Below, in pieces: positions 36,101 through 46,661 of a stretch of DNA of 64,000 nucleotides. The stretch comes from Tenebrio molitor (lineage: Eukaryota > Arthropoda > Insecta > Coleoptera > Tenebrionidae), in contig NC_091050.1 of assembly GCF_963966145.1 (NCBI RefSeq), forward strand, positions 11,160,001 to 11,224,000, given 5' to 3'. The notes under the pieces were generated by a model that saw only the letters and a list, made by a program, of their open reading frames with translations, was not told the origin of the DNA and made no database searches. The translations under genes and the position numbers were made by a program. Position 1 is the stretch's first letter; the number at the start of each line of letters is the position of its first letter.

Positions 36101-37350
36101 ATCTCACTTTCACCGAGACGGACACGCTGGATATTACCCCCGACGTATCGACGTCCCTGTTTCGGTGAATTATTTAGCAACCCTGCTCCGACAAGGTATT
36201 ATTAGAGTTTAAATTTAAGTGTAGGGTAGGGTCGGCGCTGTGGGTTTTTATTAAACGCGTAAGGGCATGGCCCTTCTCTGCTACACCCCGCTCGCTCGCA
36301 TGACCCCGATTCCGGGGTTGTTGCAGTAATTTGCGTCAGTCGACGGAACCGGAAGCGAGGGCAGGCGATTATTGTCCTGTATTTTCCGGCAAAAACGGGA
36401 ATGATCGGGATCGGGACTCCCAAACGGGCTAAAAATACGTAACAACTGTACCACCGCGGAATAACTTAAGTGGAATTAGTCGCAAAGTCACATCGCATTT
36501 CGATCGATAACAAACAATAATTGTTCACGGTATCACGTTCGTTTTAAAACATGCAGCTGATGGCAGCGCCAGATAAGGCAACAAAAGAAACTTTGCTCCA
36601 CTTTTTCAACGAATTATCGAATCCGGCCATTTCGATTTGTTTGTTGCATATTTTTGTTTGTTTGACAAACGCTTTCCAAGGGAATTGCCGCACAGACCGT
36701 TTTATCGTCTAAATAAACGTTAAAGCAACCAACATAAATATTTAGGCCGACAGCCAGATGCTACAACAAGTGAAATTCGATCAAAGCACCTCGCAATTCA
36801 CGACAAAGTAATCGTTATATATTGTCAATTCTTAAACCGCAATTCACTCTCGATCAGAGTGTTTAGATACAAATGTTTCATTATTTACGTATCATGTGGA
36901 AAACTTCTCATAGATATTGGACACGTGCTATTTTCCTACAGGAGTGATTCATAATTAATTAAGGACGAGTCGTTTCTTTTGTAGTCGCTGAAAAAAATTC
37001 GTAATGGGGGTCAGGTTTAATTTTCCCGATGATTTATTCAAACACCTGAGGTGCTGTTATGTCAGTCAACAATGAGGATTTTTGAAGCGCAACGTGCTGT
37101 AACCTACCTTGTCGTTTAGTTTATATTCGAATAGTGATGACGGTGATGTCATACAATTTATCCCACGTAGGAATTTAAGAGTAACCGTTTTTTTTAATGG
37201 TGACACCACACCGTGACGTCGCAGGAATTTTAAAAAGACTTAAAACACAGCTCCGATCAAAAAGGAAAATGCAGTTTTGGTACCTCTGCACACTCTTATA
37301 AAAAGTTGACAGCCAATGGAAATTATGTTAGTTCTAGCTTTGCTTTTATA

Positions 37351-37558
37351 TTTTTTTGTTCGACACTGTCAGAATTTGAGAATTTTCTCCTATGTGAACG
37401 GATTTTGATAAATGTCACAACTTGTCAAAACGAAACGTCAAGTTAATTTTAAAGATTTTAAGCGATTTGGAGCCTTTAAGGGGGTCGTCAAACAAAAAAA
37501 CGTTGTATTCAACTAGTTTTTGTGTAAATTGGACTTTTTTTGGCACTCGTGGGCCTTT
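37351..37558 (-). repeat. Dispersed repeat family B, copy 3 (inverted)
   Basis: Reverse orientation relative to copies 1 and 2: begins TTTTTGTTCGACACTGTCAG, passes AAACGAAACGTCAAG and AAGCGATTTGGAGCC, and ends inside the palindrome at GGCACTCGTGGGCC. It lacks the distal half of the palindrome, so it is truncated. Confidence 0.65.
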
Positions 37559-39177
37559 GATTTGAGCGCTCTGACGGCCGATGGATATTTCTGATTGACA
37601 AGAATGACATACGTTGTTTAAAGTCCGAGGAACGAGAGCTTTTAACTTCCCGAGGGCCATAATCGACAATTATATCCGTGGTGCATACAAAGTTTTATTC
37701 TATTTTATAATTTCTAAAAGATTCAAACAAATATTTAGTATTCCTTAAAGGAAATCAACTAAAAGTTGTGTCCATGCAAATTTAGTTAGCTATTTTGATG
37801 TTGTTATGGTTACTGTGTATGATTTTCTTTAATAAAATAATGTTTGATACCATTGTTTGAATAATTAAACCAACCGTTGCTTGGCAGATTTTTGACAGAT
37901 CTGTGCCATAAAGGCCAATTTATGCCCTCATTTTCTCTATCATGTACGCTTTGGTGGAATTTGTTGATTTGTTTATTGTCTTGTTTCACTTGTTTGTAAT
38001 AAGGTGACTAGCCCAGTTTTTTTCAAAAATCGCTTCAACTGACGTTTTTTTTTTTGCTTAATTTTTCGTTTTAAGGTGAGCTAAAAAGCGCATTTGATTC
38101 AGAAGAAACGTCTCTACGGGTTGACTGTTGTAGTTTTTGCAAAAACCAATTAAACTGGAAGACAGCATGAATAAAATGGATAAAATTCTGTTATTACGCA
38201 ACCCACCATACCTCTCTGCTACGAGCAGTATATACAGTGAGCGGCAAAAGTATGGAATAAATTCATTAAAAATTAAACAAATTTTTTTTCAAAAAAATCT
38301 TTGGACAGGTCAATTTTAGTTCATAAAAATACATATTTTAATACAAAATAAAATTCCAAGCAGTCAGTTGTTCTCGAGTTATGACGTCATCGATAGTTTT
38401 TTTAAATAGAAACCCCCTATTTTTTTCTTGATTCTGATAGCCCTTTTCATTGTCTAAAAGCCAGGATAAAAATTTTGTTACCTTACATAAGGAAATTTTT
38501 GTGAAAAAAAAAATAAATTTGGAAAAAATAGATTTTATAACGAACAAAAACAAATCATTACATCATTACATCATTACATTGACAGTGCTGGAGGAGTAAC
38601 CCATCAACATCACAATAGCGATACTTGCAGTGAAGACGTGGCGGCGACTTTAGACCAATAACGTAATGGCAAAAATAATACTTATTAAATATGAAATGTA
38701 CTTTTCTTAAATAAATTGAAAATTTAGTGAAATATTTGAAAATTCGTGAAATAATTTTACAATTTTCGAACAAAGATGCAGCGGTTCCATCTGGAACCGG
38801 TGGAATATCCAGACAACAAAAATGTTTAAAACGCAGGGTGTAAACAAAATATGTGGAAATATTTTAAGTCGTAAACCGCCAAGACATTTGAAGACGATTT
38901 GCGATGGCTGAAATTGCAAATCTAAACATTCAAAATTCACCTCATTCCGGTCTATGGTCGACGCTAGTGTAGAGCAAACGAAAGTGAAATGGTAAAAAAG
39001 CTACAACGAAAACGATTATCACGCAAGAAATTTGACACTGACATTGAATTGTGTTGAAAAAACGCACAAAACACTTTTACTTTTAACGTAGGTATCTTAT
39101 TAATAAATGCGGAAAGTGTTGTCCTTGATGCGTGATAGACGCCTGTACATTCCACGCCACTGATGCACGGATCCTTG

Positions 39178-39203
39178 AAAAAACTAAACTAAACTAAACT
39201 AAA
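39178..39203. repeat. (ACTAA)n microsatellite
   Basis: About four to five tandem ACTAA units. A simple repeat with no evident function. Confidence 0.7.
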
Positions 39204-39716
39204 TTGGACAGAACTGCCCGCTGTGCGGAACATAATTCCTTCTGGGGCTTCTGGTCTGGTACATACATTGAAGACGGATGGCTGGCTAGGGATGCCATCT
39301 TTACGTTCACCGGTGCGTTGGGATGTATTGGTGGTTGCCTCTAACCGGGCGCTACAATGATATATTCTGGATTTTAGATAAAATTTTAACGTTTTTATTA
39401 AAGACAATCATTAAAGTTTTTATCATATTTTTAGGTGTACGGCCGGCGACGACCGGTGAAAATGTTAGACTTGCAGAAAATTTTGGCGTTCATGCAAACT
39501 ACGCAAAAGTAAAATAAAACCGATATTTGGTATATATTTTTTAAAATATTAAACTTTTAGAATTTTATAAAAGAATCTGCACCCCTAGGTAGAACTGGAA
39601 TTATCTTCGACATCCACTGCTTTGTTATTTTCAATTTCCACCTAACCTATCTTTCCAAGTGTGAAAACCATAACCTCACTTTTACTGTTTTTCCCAATGT
39701 TCCCTACATTTCCACA

Positions 39717-40927
39717 ATGTTTTTGACCAGAATCAGACTCTCGATCAAACTTACGGTCAACATTTGCAAGTACTCCGAACAAAAAGTTGCGCAACCCCTC
39801 AGGAGCAAAAAACCGAAATCGACCCAAACCCCAGTAAGTTTTTGCACCGCTTTTATTTATGCCCTTTATTTAATCAGGTTCAAAACTTCATAGACTTAAA
39901 ATGCTTGCGAACTGTCGGCGGCAAAGGTGGCGACGGTTGCATCTCCTTTCTGCATTTGTGGAGTAACGAAAACGCCGGTCCCGACGGCGGCGATGGAGGC
40001 AACGGGGGACACGTTATCTTCAAGGCGACGACGGACGTCAAGGACTTTATACACGTTTCGAGCGTAGTCCGCGCCGAGAACGGCGACAAGGGTCGCAACA
40101 AGGACTGTCACGGCAAAAACGCCGACCACTGCATCATCGGCGTGCCCGTCGGGACGGTGGTGAAGAATTCGGACGGCAGAGTCGTCGGAGACTTGGCCCA
40201 CGAGGGTGTCATGTTTGTGGCGGCGAGAGGCGGGGCCGGCGGCAAAGGAAATCATTTTTTTATCACTGATACGGAGCAGGCGCCGGAAATATGCGAGTAT
40301 GGGGCGGTCGGTGAAGATCTGGAGTACACTCTGGAGATCAAGAGCATGGCGCACGTTGGACTGGTAATCACACAGACATGTTCGTTACTGTATCAAAAGC
40401 TGTGTCATTTGCAGATTGGATTTCCCAACGCTGGAAAAAGCACTTTGCTGAGGGCGATATCTAGGGCGCGGCCTAAAATCGCTCCGTATCCCTTTACCAC
40501 GCTGAAACCTCACATAGGAATGGTGCTGTACGACGATTATGAACAAATTGCCGTTGCAGATTTGCCCGGATTGATTGAAGATTCACACAAGAACAGGGGG
40601 TTGGGAATACAATTTTTAAAACACGCCGAGAGGTGTTCAGCCCTGCTGTACATCATAGACCTGTCAATAGACGAGCCTTGGCAGTACTTGCACACTTTAC
40701 AACGTGAACTCTCGCTATTTAGCAAGCATTTATTAGACAGGCCCCAGATAGTGATAGGCAACAAAATAGATTTGCCCGAATCTCGCGACAACTTAGAAGA
40801 AATAAAAAATCACACCGATTTAAAAATAATAGGAATAAGCGCAAAACTGGGTACCAACGTAAACGAACTACTTAGGGAAATCAGGATTATCTACGACAGG
40901 AGTAAAGAAAACGACGACACTTTGTAA
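39717..40927 (+). CDS. MTG2: Mitochondrial ribosome-associated Obg GTPase (MTG2/GTPBP5)
   Basis: Exons 39717-39833, 39878-40363 and 40415-40927 give 371 residues. The start is ATG at 39717: the first exon spliced over a 44-bp intron encodes an Arg/Lys-rich, acid-poor presequence (MFLTRIRLSIKLTVNICKYS) suited to mitochondrial import. An Obg glycine-rich domain follows (VGGKGGDG, GPDGGDGGNGG, RGGAGGKGN), then a G domain: G1 GFPNAGKST (203-211), switch YPFTTLKPH, G3 DLPG (250-253), G4 NKID (317-320), G5 SAK (343-345). By family it assists large-subunit assembly of the mitochondrial ribosome. The second intron is 51 bp with no in-frame stop, so a naive ORF runs through it and inserts 17 false residues just before the P-loop, while also missing the true N-terminus. 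It converges on AlaRS. Confidence 0.92.
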
Positions 40928-40933
40928 ATCAAG

Positions 40934-40945
40934 TTTATTAATAAA
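40934..40945. terminator. Palindromic poly(A) signal shared by convergent genes
   Basis: TTTATTAATAAA is a perfect 12-bp palindrome, so AATAAA is read on both strands. It lies 7 bp after the MTG2 stop and 53 bp after the AlaRS stop, and is the only canonical signal I see in the 71-bp gap. Confidence 0.65.
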
Positions 40946-40998
40946 ACGTGATTAATATAATTTAAAACCGCGACCCTTACTAGCAAATGGCAACATGA

Positions 40999-43900
40999 TT
41001 AAAGCTTGGACTCTGCGAATTTCTTAGCCAAATCGAGAATATCATCAACGTGTGCGCAGTTACTTCCAGACGCTTGCGCTGAGTCGGCTTTTCCGCCTCC
41101 CTTACCCCCTAGCTTAGCAGCGACAACTTGGACCCACTCGTTGGCCTTTAGACCCTTCCCTACCGCATCTTTGGGCACCGAAGCCAGACAAAACATCTTG
41201 TTCGAGTCCGGATCAACGGTGACGAACAGCGCGGAAGTCTCGGGACTCAAACTCCTCACTTGCTTTAAAGCTGTGTCCAGCGCTTTAGTATTCGAGAACG
41301 CCTTCAGCTCCTTGACCAAAATCGGCAGGTTCGGATTGGCCTTGACGAACTCCTTGATCTGATCGACCACTAGATTCGCGACGGCGGCCTTCGCGGCGCG
41401 ATCCTTATCGTCCAGCTTCTTCTTCAACGCTTTCAGAGCGTTCCTGATTTCTTCTTTCTTCCAGTAGGGAATGGTGGCGTGCGACACCTCCTCCGTCAAC
41501 TCTACGATCTTCTTGACGATTTCTTTGGATCTGGTCCCGTCTTTGTCGTCGCTGACTGACGACTTGATCTCGTTCAGGCAATTCTCCAAGAACTCGTTTC
41601 TCTTCAAGGCTTTCGTGGCTTCCGGTCCTGTTAACGCGACAATTCTTCTTATTCCCTTGGCGATGGCTTCTTCGCTCGCTATGACGAAGTCGCCGATGTG
41701 ACCGGAGTATTTAAGGTGAGTGCCGCCGCAAAACTCGATCGATGTGTTGTCACCGGCCGGTCCAAACGGATCAGCTTCCAGCTGCTCTACCGGAATACCG
41801 ACGGACACTATCCTGACCGGGTCCGGGTAAGTCTCCTCGAACACGGCGCGCAGGCCTCTGATGGTCTTGGCCACCGCCAAGTTCGACTCTTTCGCGAAGA
41901 CCTGATCGTTCCTCGAGATCAACTCTTTCGAACTTAGCTCGGCGTTCTTCACTTGATCCGCAGTCAGCGCTCCTTTGTTCGTAAAGTCGAATCTAAGCCT
42001 GTCGGGGGCCACCAAGGAGCCTCTCTGGTCGGCCTCGGTACCCAACACCTTTCTCAAAGCGTAATTTAGGATGTGAGTACCTGTGTGATTGTTCATAACG
42101 AGTCGTCTGCGAGACGTGTCCACGAATAGAGAGACTTTATCTCCTTTTTTGAGAGTACCTTCGAGACTACCAATATGGATCACGTATCCACCCCTGACTT
42201 GGACATTTTTCACCGAAAGCTCGACACTCTCATCTCCGACGTTGACCAAGTAACCAGTGTCGTAGATCTGGCCCCCTTGTTCGGCGTAGAAGTTCGTCCT
42301 GTCGAGGAGAACACCACACTCTTGACCCGTCGACACTTGATCGACGAATTGTTTATTGAAACGAATTCCTATAACGGTGGCTTCGCACGGTTCAAATTTG
42401 TATTCTTCGTTGACGCCCTCTCCAGCGCTGTAACTGTACTTCGGAGAGTCGTCAGTTGGGGGAACTCCCGAGTTCTGGAGCTCCGTGATCGCGTGGACGT
42501 CCAAATTGATAGTGTCCTCCACCCCGGACCCTTTACCCTATGATAAAATGTATTTACATCCAAACAATTGCAATTGCGTCAATGGCGCCAAATTTAAATG
42601 AGACTCACCTGAGAGGCGATCTGGGCTTGCTTTTTCGACTCTTCGTAAACGGACATATCGACGTTTAGACCTTTTTCTTCGGCCATCAACTGGGTCAAAT
42701 CGACAGGAAATCCGTAAGTGTCGTAGAGACGCCAAGCGACATCCCCTGGTAGAGTCTTGGAGCCTCCCAATTTGGTAATGGTCCGATGGAGCAGATTCCG
42801 CCCTCTGGACAACGTCTTCAAGAACTGCTCCTCCTCCTCGTTAATCGTGTCGATAATACTTTGCGGATCTTTGCAGACTTCCGGGAAAGTCTCTCCCAAA
42901 ATCTCCACCACTGTGGTAACAAGAGTTGCGAAAAATCCAGGCTTGGCGTTTAGTTTTTCAGTGGCGTAACGCACGCCTCTCCTTAAAATCCTCCTCAACA
43001 CGTATCTGCAGACACCAATGAATATATTGTACGACTGATCGAGTGAAGACAATTTTACCCTCGCCCAGTGTTGTCTGGGTTTCCCCCGTCGGAGAGGGCG
43101 ATCGTCAAGGTCCGGGCGTGATCGGCCAACACCCGGTAGGCCATATCGACTCCATCTTTATCGTCGTCGCCGATTTTCCCCTGATACGGTGGCGCCCCTG
43201 TCCCCTTCTGGATCGCATCGAACAACGGCAAGAACAAATCAGTGTCGTAATTAGATCTCTTGTTCTGCATCACGGACACCAACCGTTCCAGCCCCAAACC
43301 GCAATCGATGTGTTTTTTCGGCAGAGACTTCAAACTGCCGTCGCTCTCGCGATTGTACTGGATGAAGACGAGATTCCAGATCTCTAGGACGTCGGGGTCG
43401 TCCTGATTGACCAGTTCGGGAACGTCGCGCCCCCCGATCCTGTCAAAATGCAGTTCGGAACAGGGACCGCAAGGCCCGGTCTCGCCCATTTCCCAGAAGT
43501 TGTCTTTCATGTTGCCGGGGATGACGTGGGTGGCGGGGACCCCCAGATCGAGCCAGATCTGACGAACTATCGTAAATACACTTTGTATTGGCGGTTTGTA
43601 CGATTACCTGTTTGCACTCGTTGTCTGGGTCGAGGCCCGCGGATTGCTCCCCACCGAAATAGGTGACGTACAAGCGCTCGGGGGGCAAGTGGAGTCGCTT
43701 TGTGAGCAACTCCCAAGCCCAAGCGCAGATCTCTTTCTTGAAGTAGTCGCCGAAGGACCAGTTTCCCATCATCTCGAAAAAGGTGTGGTGGTAGACGTCT
43801 TTACCGACGTCGTCGAGGTCGTTGTGTTTACCCCCGGCGCGGATACATTTTTGCGAATTTACGGCTCGCGTTAGTTTAGAGAGGTCGCTGTTAGGGTCTA

Positions 43901-44069
43901 CCGTGCCCAGAAAGATCGGCTTGAATTGATTCATACCGGCGTTGGTAAATAAGAGAGTTGGGTCATCTAAGGGGATTGTTGAGGAAGAGTGGACATACTC
44001 GTGGTTCTTCTCTTTAAAGAAATTAATGTACGCGTTGCGTACGTCTTTTGCGCTCATTGGAGTCGCCAT
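40999..44069 (-). CDS. AlaRS: Alanyl-tRNA synthetase, cytosolic
   Basis: Exons 43608-44069, 43059-43558, 42609-43005 and 40999-42537 encode 965 residues (human 968). Class II catalytic core: motif 1 region (SSTIPLDDPTLLFTNAGMNQ), motif 2 (RAGGKHNDLDDVG, HHTFFEMMGNWSFG), motif 3 (GLGLERL). Editing domain with the zinc/active-site ligands HTGTHILN and EFCGGTHL. C-Ala domain at the end (GGKGGGKADSAQA). It charges tRNA-Ala in the cytosol; no targeting presequence is apparent. Frame-consistent joins restore ECKQ-IWLDLGVP, NTGRG-YVLRR and IASQ-GKGSG. Introns are 49, 53 and 71 bp. There are two in-frame ATGs (MATPMSAKDV); the first is chosen. It is convergent with MTG2 and divergent from WDR82. Confidence 0.96.
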
Positions 44070-44957
44070 AATGGATGGAATCTATTGTTTAAGTCGTTTA
44101 TTGTAAAATTAAACATATGGAAGTGTTCCTACTTACTGGTTGGACTCTTGAATTTACCGGTTTCGACACTGAACTTTGCACTAAACTCAGTCAGTGATTG
44201 CGATGCACTGTTGCACTATCTTGTGTAATGTTATAAAAAATTGCACCAAGTCACAAACCTTTGCTAGACAACTCCACATGAGTAAGAGCTGTTCTCCAGC
44301 TGAAGTTTGAGGTTAGAATTCGTGACGTTTGAAACTGGAGCACAACTTTCACACGGTTTTCGTAACAACTAGAAAATTGTTATTTTGACCCTTAGTTGAT
44401 CGTTTAGAGCGAAAACGAGAAAAATCGAAAACAAAGTACCGATTTGAAACTTGTTCGTGGCGTAACATTCGGATGAGAGATGTGACAACTTTGGGCAAAT
44501 TTCGGGTTTCAGCGACAAAATTTGTTCGAGTTGTTTAACTGTAACTTGTCGAGGACACAATATTGTCCCGGTTAATTAAGAAATTTTGAAAAACAGCAAC
44601 TTACCGGGATGATGTTTGAATATGTCAAATTTCACCTAGTGACATTTGAGATCAATGTTGCCTAACATGACTGGTTTTAGTTTAGTGTGGTCAAATGAGC
44701 GACTAGTCCGAATTAGACTTTTTGGCGAGACACAAATAAAGGTTGAAACTTTTGAATCGGCGCTCAAAAATTGTAAATGTTTCGTTGTGAATTTTGTGAG
44801 TGGGTCAAGTTTGGTATAAGATCTGTGTGCACCGGATGCGGCTGTGTGCCAACCGATCTTCTTCCGCCATATTCTTTGTTTGGGTCGGAATCAGTTGTGG
44901 TTTCCCATCGATTTTCTTTAATTTTTCCCCCGCAAAGACACAAAAACGGCCGCCCAA
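44070..44957. promoter_or_regulatory. Divergent promoter region, AlaRS / WDR82
   Basis: 888 bp between two start codons pointing away from each other. It should hold both promoters and 5' UTRs. No TATA box stands out. Short frames such as 44777-44989 (+), with CxxC pairs, are not supported as genes. Confidence 0.6.
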
Positions 44958-45961
44958 ATGAAGATGAAACTAGTAGACCAGGTAGTTAGGAGTTTTCGCG
45001 TTGCGAAAGTGTTCCGCGAAAATACCGACAAAATAAACAGTATTGACTTTTCACCAAGCGGCGAGACGTTGATATCATGCAGCGAGGACGACCAGATCGT
45101 AATTTACGACTGCGAAAAGGGAACCCAAGTCAGGACCGTGAACAGTAAAAAATACGGCGTCGATCTGATACATTTCACGCACGCGAAAAACACCGCCATA
45201 CACAGTTCCACCAAAGTCGACGACACGATCCGTTACCTCTCCCTGCACGATAACAAATATATCCGTTACTTCCCCGGACACACGAAAAAAGTCGTATCTT
45301 TGTGCTTGTCGCCCGTCGAGGACACGTTCCTGTCTGGGTCCTTGGACAAGACGCTCAGACTGTGGGATCTGAGGTCGCCAAATTGTCAGGGGTTGATGCA
45401 CCTGTCGGGTAGGCCAGTGGCGGCGTACGACCCGGAGGGGCTGATCTTCGCGGCAGGTGTCAACTCTGAGAGCATCAAGCTCTATGATCTGCGATCATTT
45501 GACAAGGTAAGAAACAAAAATGATTTGGAATATTTCTGGAAATGACTTGGTTTGTTTAGGGTCCTTTTGTCACGTTCAAGCTGACCCAGGAGAAGGAATG
45601 CGACTGGACGGGCTTGAAGTTCTCCAGGGACGGTAAAACCATTCTCATCAGTACAAACGGTTCGATAATCAGGCTAATCGATGCTTTCCATGGGACACCT
45701 TTGCAGACCTTCACCGGTCACCTCAACAACAAAGGCATTCCTATAGAAGCATCGTTCAGCCCTGATTCTCAATTCATATTCAGCGGCTCGACCGACGGCC
45801 GCGTGCACGTCTGGAACGCAGACACTGGCTACAAGGTGTGCGTGTTAAACGCAGATCACCCCGGACCCGTGCAGTGCGTCCAGTTCAATCCCAAGTACAT
45901 GATGTTAGCGTCGGCGTGCACAAACATGGCGTTCTGGCTTCCGAGTATCGAAGATACGTAG
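44958..45961 (+). CDS. Wdr82: WD repeat protein WDR82 (SET1/COMPASS and PNUTS-PP1 subunit)
   Basis: Exons 44958-45506 and 45560-45961 (intron 53 bp, GACAAG|GTAAGA to TTTAG|GGT) give 316 residues (human 313). Almost collinear with human WDR82: SFRVAKVFRENTDKIN, KKYGVDLIHFTHA, DDTIRYLSLHDNKYIRYFPG, SPVEDTFLSGSLDKT, LWDLRSPNCQGLMHL, EGLIFAAGVNSESIKLYDLR, and the C-terminal ASACTNMAFWLPS. A seven-blade WD propeller is expected. By family it binds Ser5-phosphorylated Pol II CTD, directs SET1-type H3K4 methylation near promoters and acts in transcription termination, all in the nucleus. Human begins MKLT; here two extra residues (MKMKL) precede, so the second ATG may be used. Divergent from AlaRS. 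Confidence 0.96.
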
Positions 45962-46661
45962 ATCGTTAGTTAACGCGACCGTTTATATCATAATTTCAAA
46001 ACTGAAAAAGTTTAAGACCGTCCAGTTTGGCGAGAAGCGGGAATCATTGCATTTTAGCTCCCCTCCAGTTTTTAGCGCGATTTGTGACATTGTCGGAACT
46101 AAGATGTAATGTAAGATCAAGTCTTAAATTTTTACAGTAGGATCGAAAAAACGAATTTTGTGTACCTGTGTGTTTTTCTTGAGGCGAACCAGCTGCGTCT
46201 GTAAATATTAGTTCTCTATAAGTTTTATCTATCAGTGAAAAAATGAAATTATTTTTATAACGAAATGTGCATTTTCCGAGGGCTTGTCAAGTCAGTTAAC
46301 AGATTGGTGGTAAATGTGATAATAATTGTAGACTTTAACAGATTAAAAAGTGTTTTAATAATAGTCGTTTCAATTCTTGTAAAAAGAGTCTTGTTTTTAA
46401 TACATTTCAAGTTATCAGTATTTGTTTTTGTGATAGACTAGGCTCTTTTAATAGTACATAATACATTTCCAGACTGATGTGCACACATAGATTCTATTTT
46501 ATATTATTTAAAACAAACGTTGTGTTCTTCTTTTACACCTCTCTGACAATTAAAACCTAATAATCAAATGGGATTTTATTTCAGGTGAAGCGGAATCGTC
46601 AAAAAATCGAATCAAACTAGAAAGCGCAGTTTATTGGTAAAAAATATCAAAAATAATACTT
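45962..46661. other. Convergent 3' region, WDR82 / DARS2
   Basis: About 700 bp, mostly WDR82 3' UTR and spacer. A minus-strand AATAAA at 46630-46635 lies about 27 bp after the DARS2 stop and is its probable poly(A) signal. No exon seen. Confidence 0.6.

Larger units (their letters stand above)
31160..39716. other. Gene-poor interval between Kua and MTG2
   Basis: 31160-31420 is GC-rich and should carry the Kua 5' UTR and promoter. 31.5-31.76 kb looks like a transposon end (reverse-strand GGTGTCCCAAAAATGG terminus). Then follow an LTR-like unit (31762-31944), an 8-bp-TSD MITE (32840-33126) and repeat family B copy 3. Around 36.0-36.4 kb GC content rises without a recognisable exon. The remaining sequence is AT-rich, with no gene, tRNA or rRNA seen. 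Confidence 0.6.

Noticed and set aside
39764..40927. Single uninterrupted MTG2 ORF of 387 codons
   Set aside because: It reads through a 44-bp and a 51-bp intron, lacks the true presequence and inserts 17 residues before the P-loop; replaced by the spliced model.
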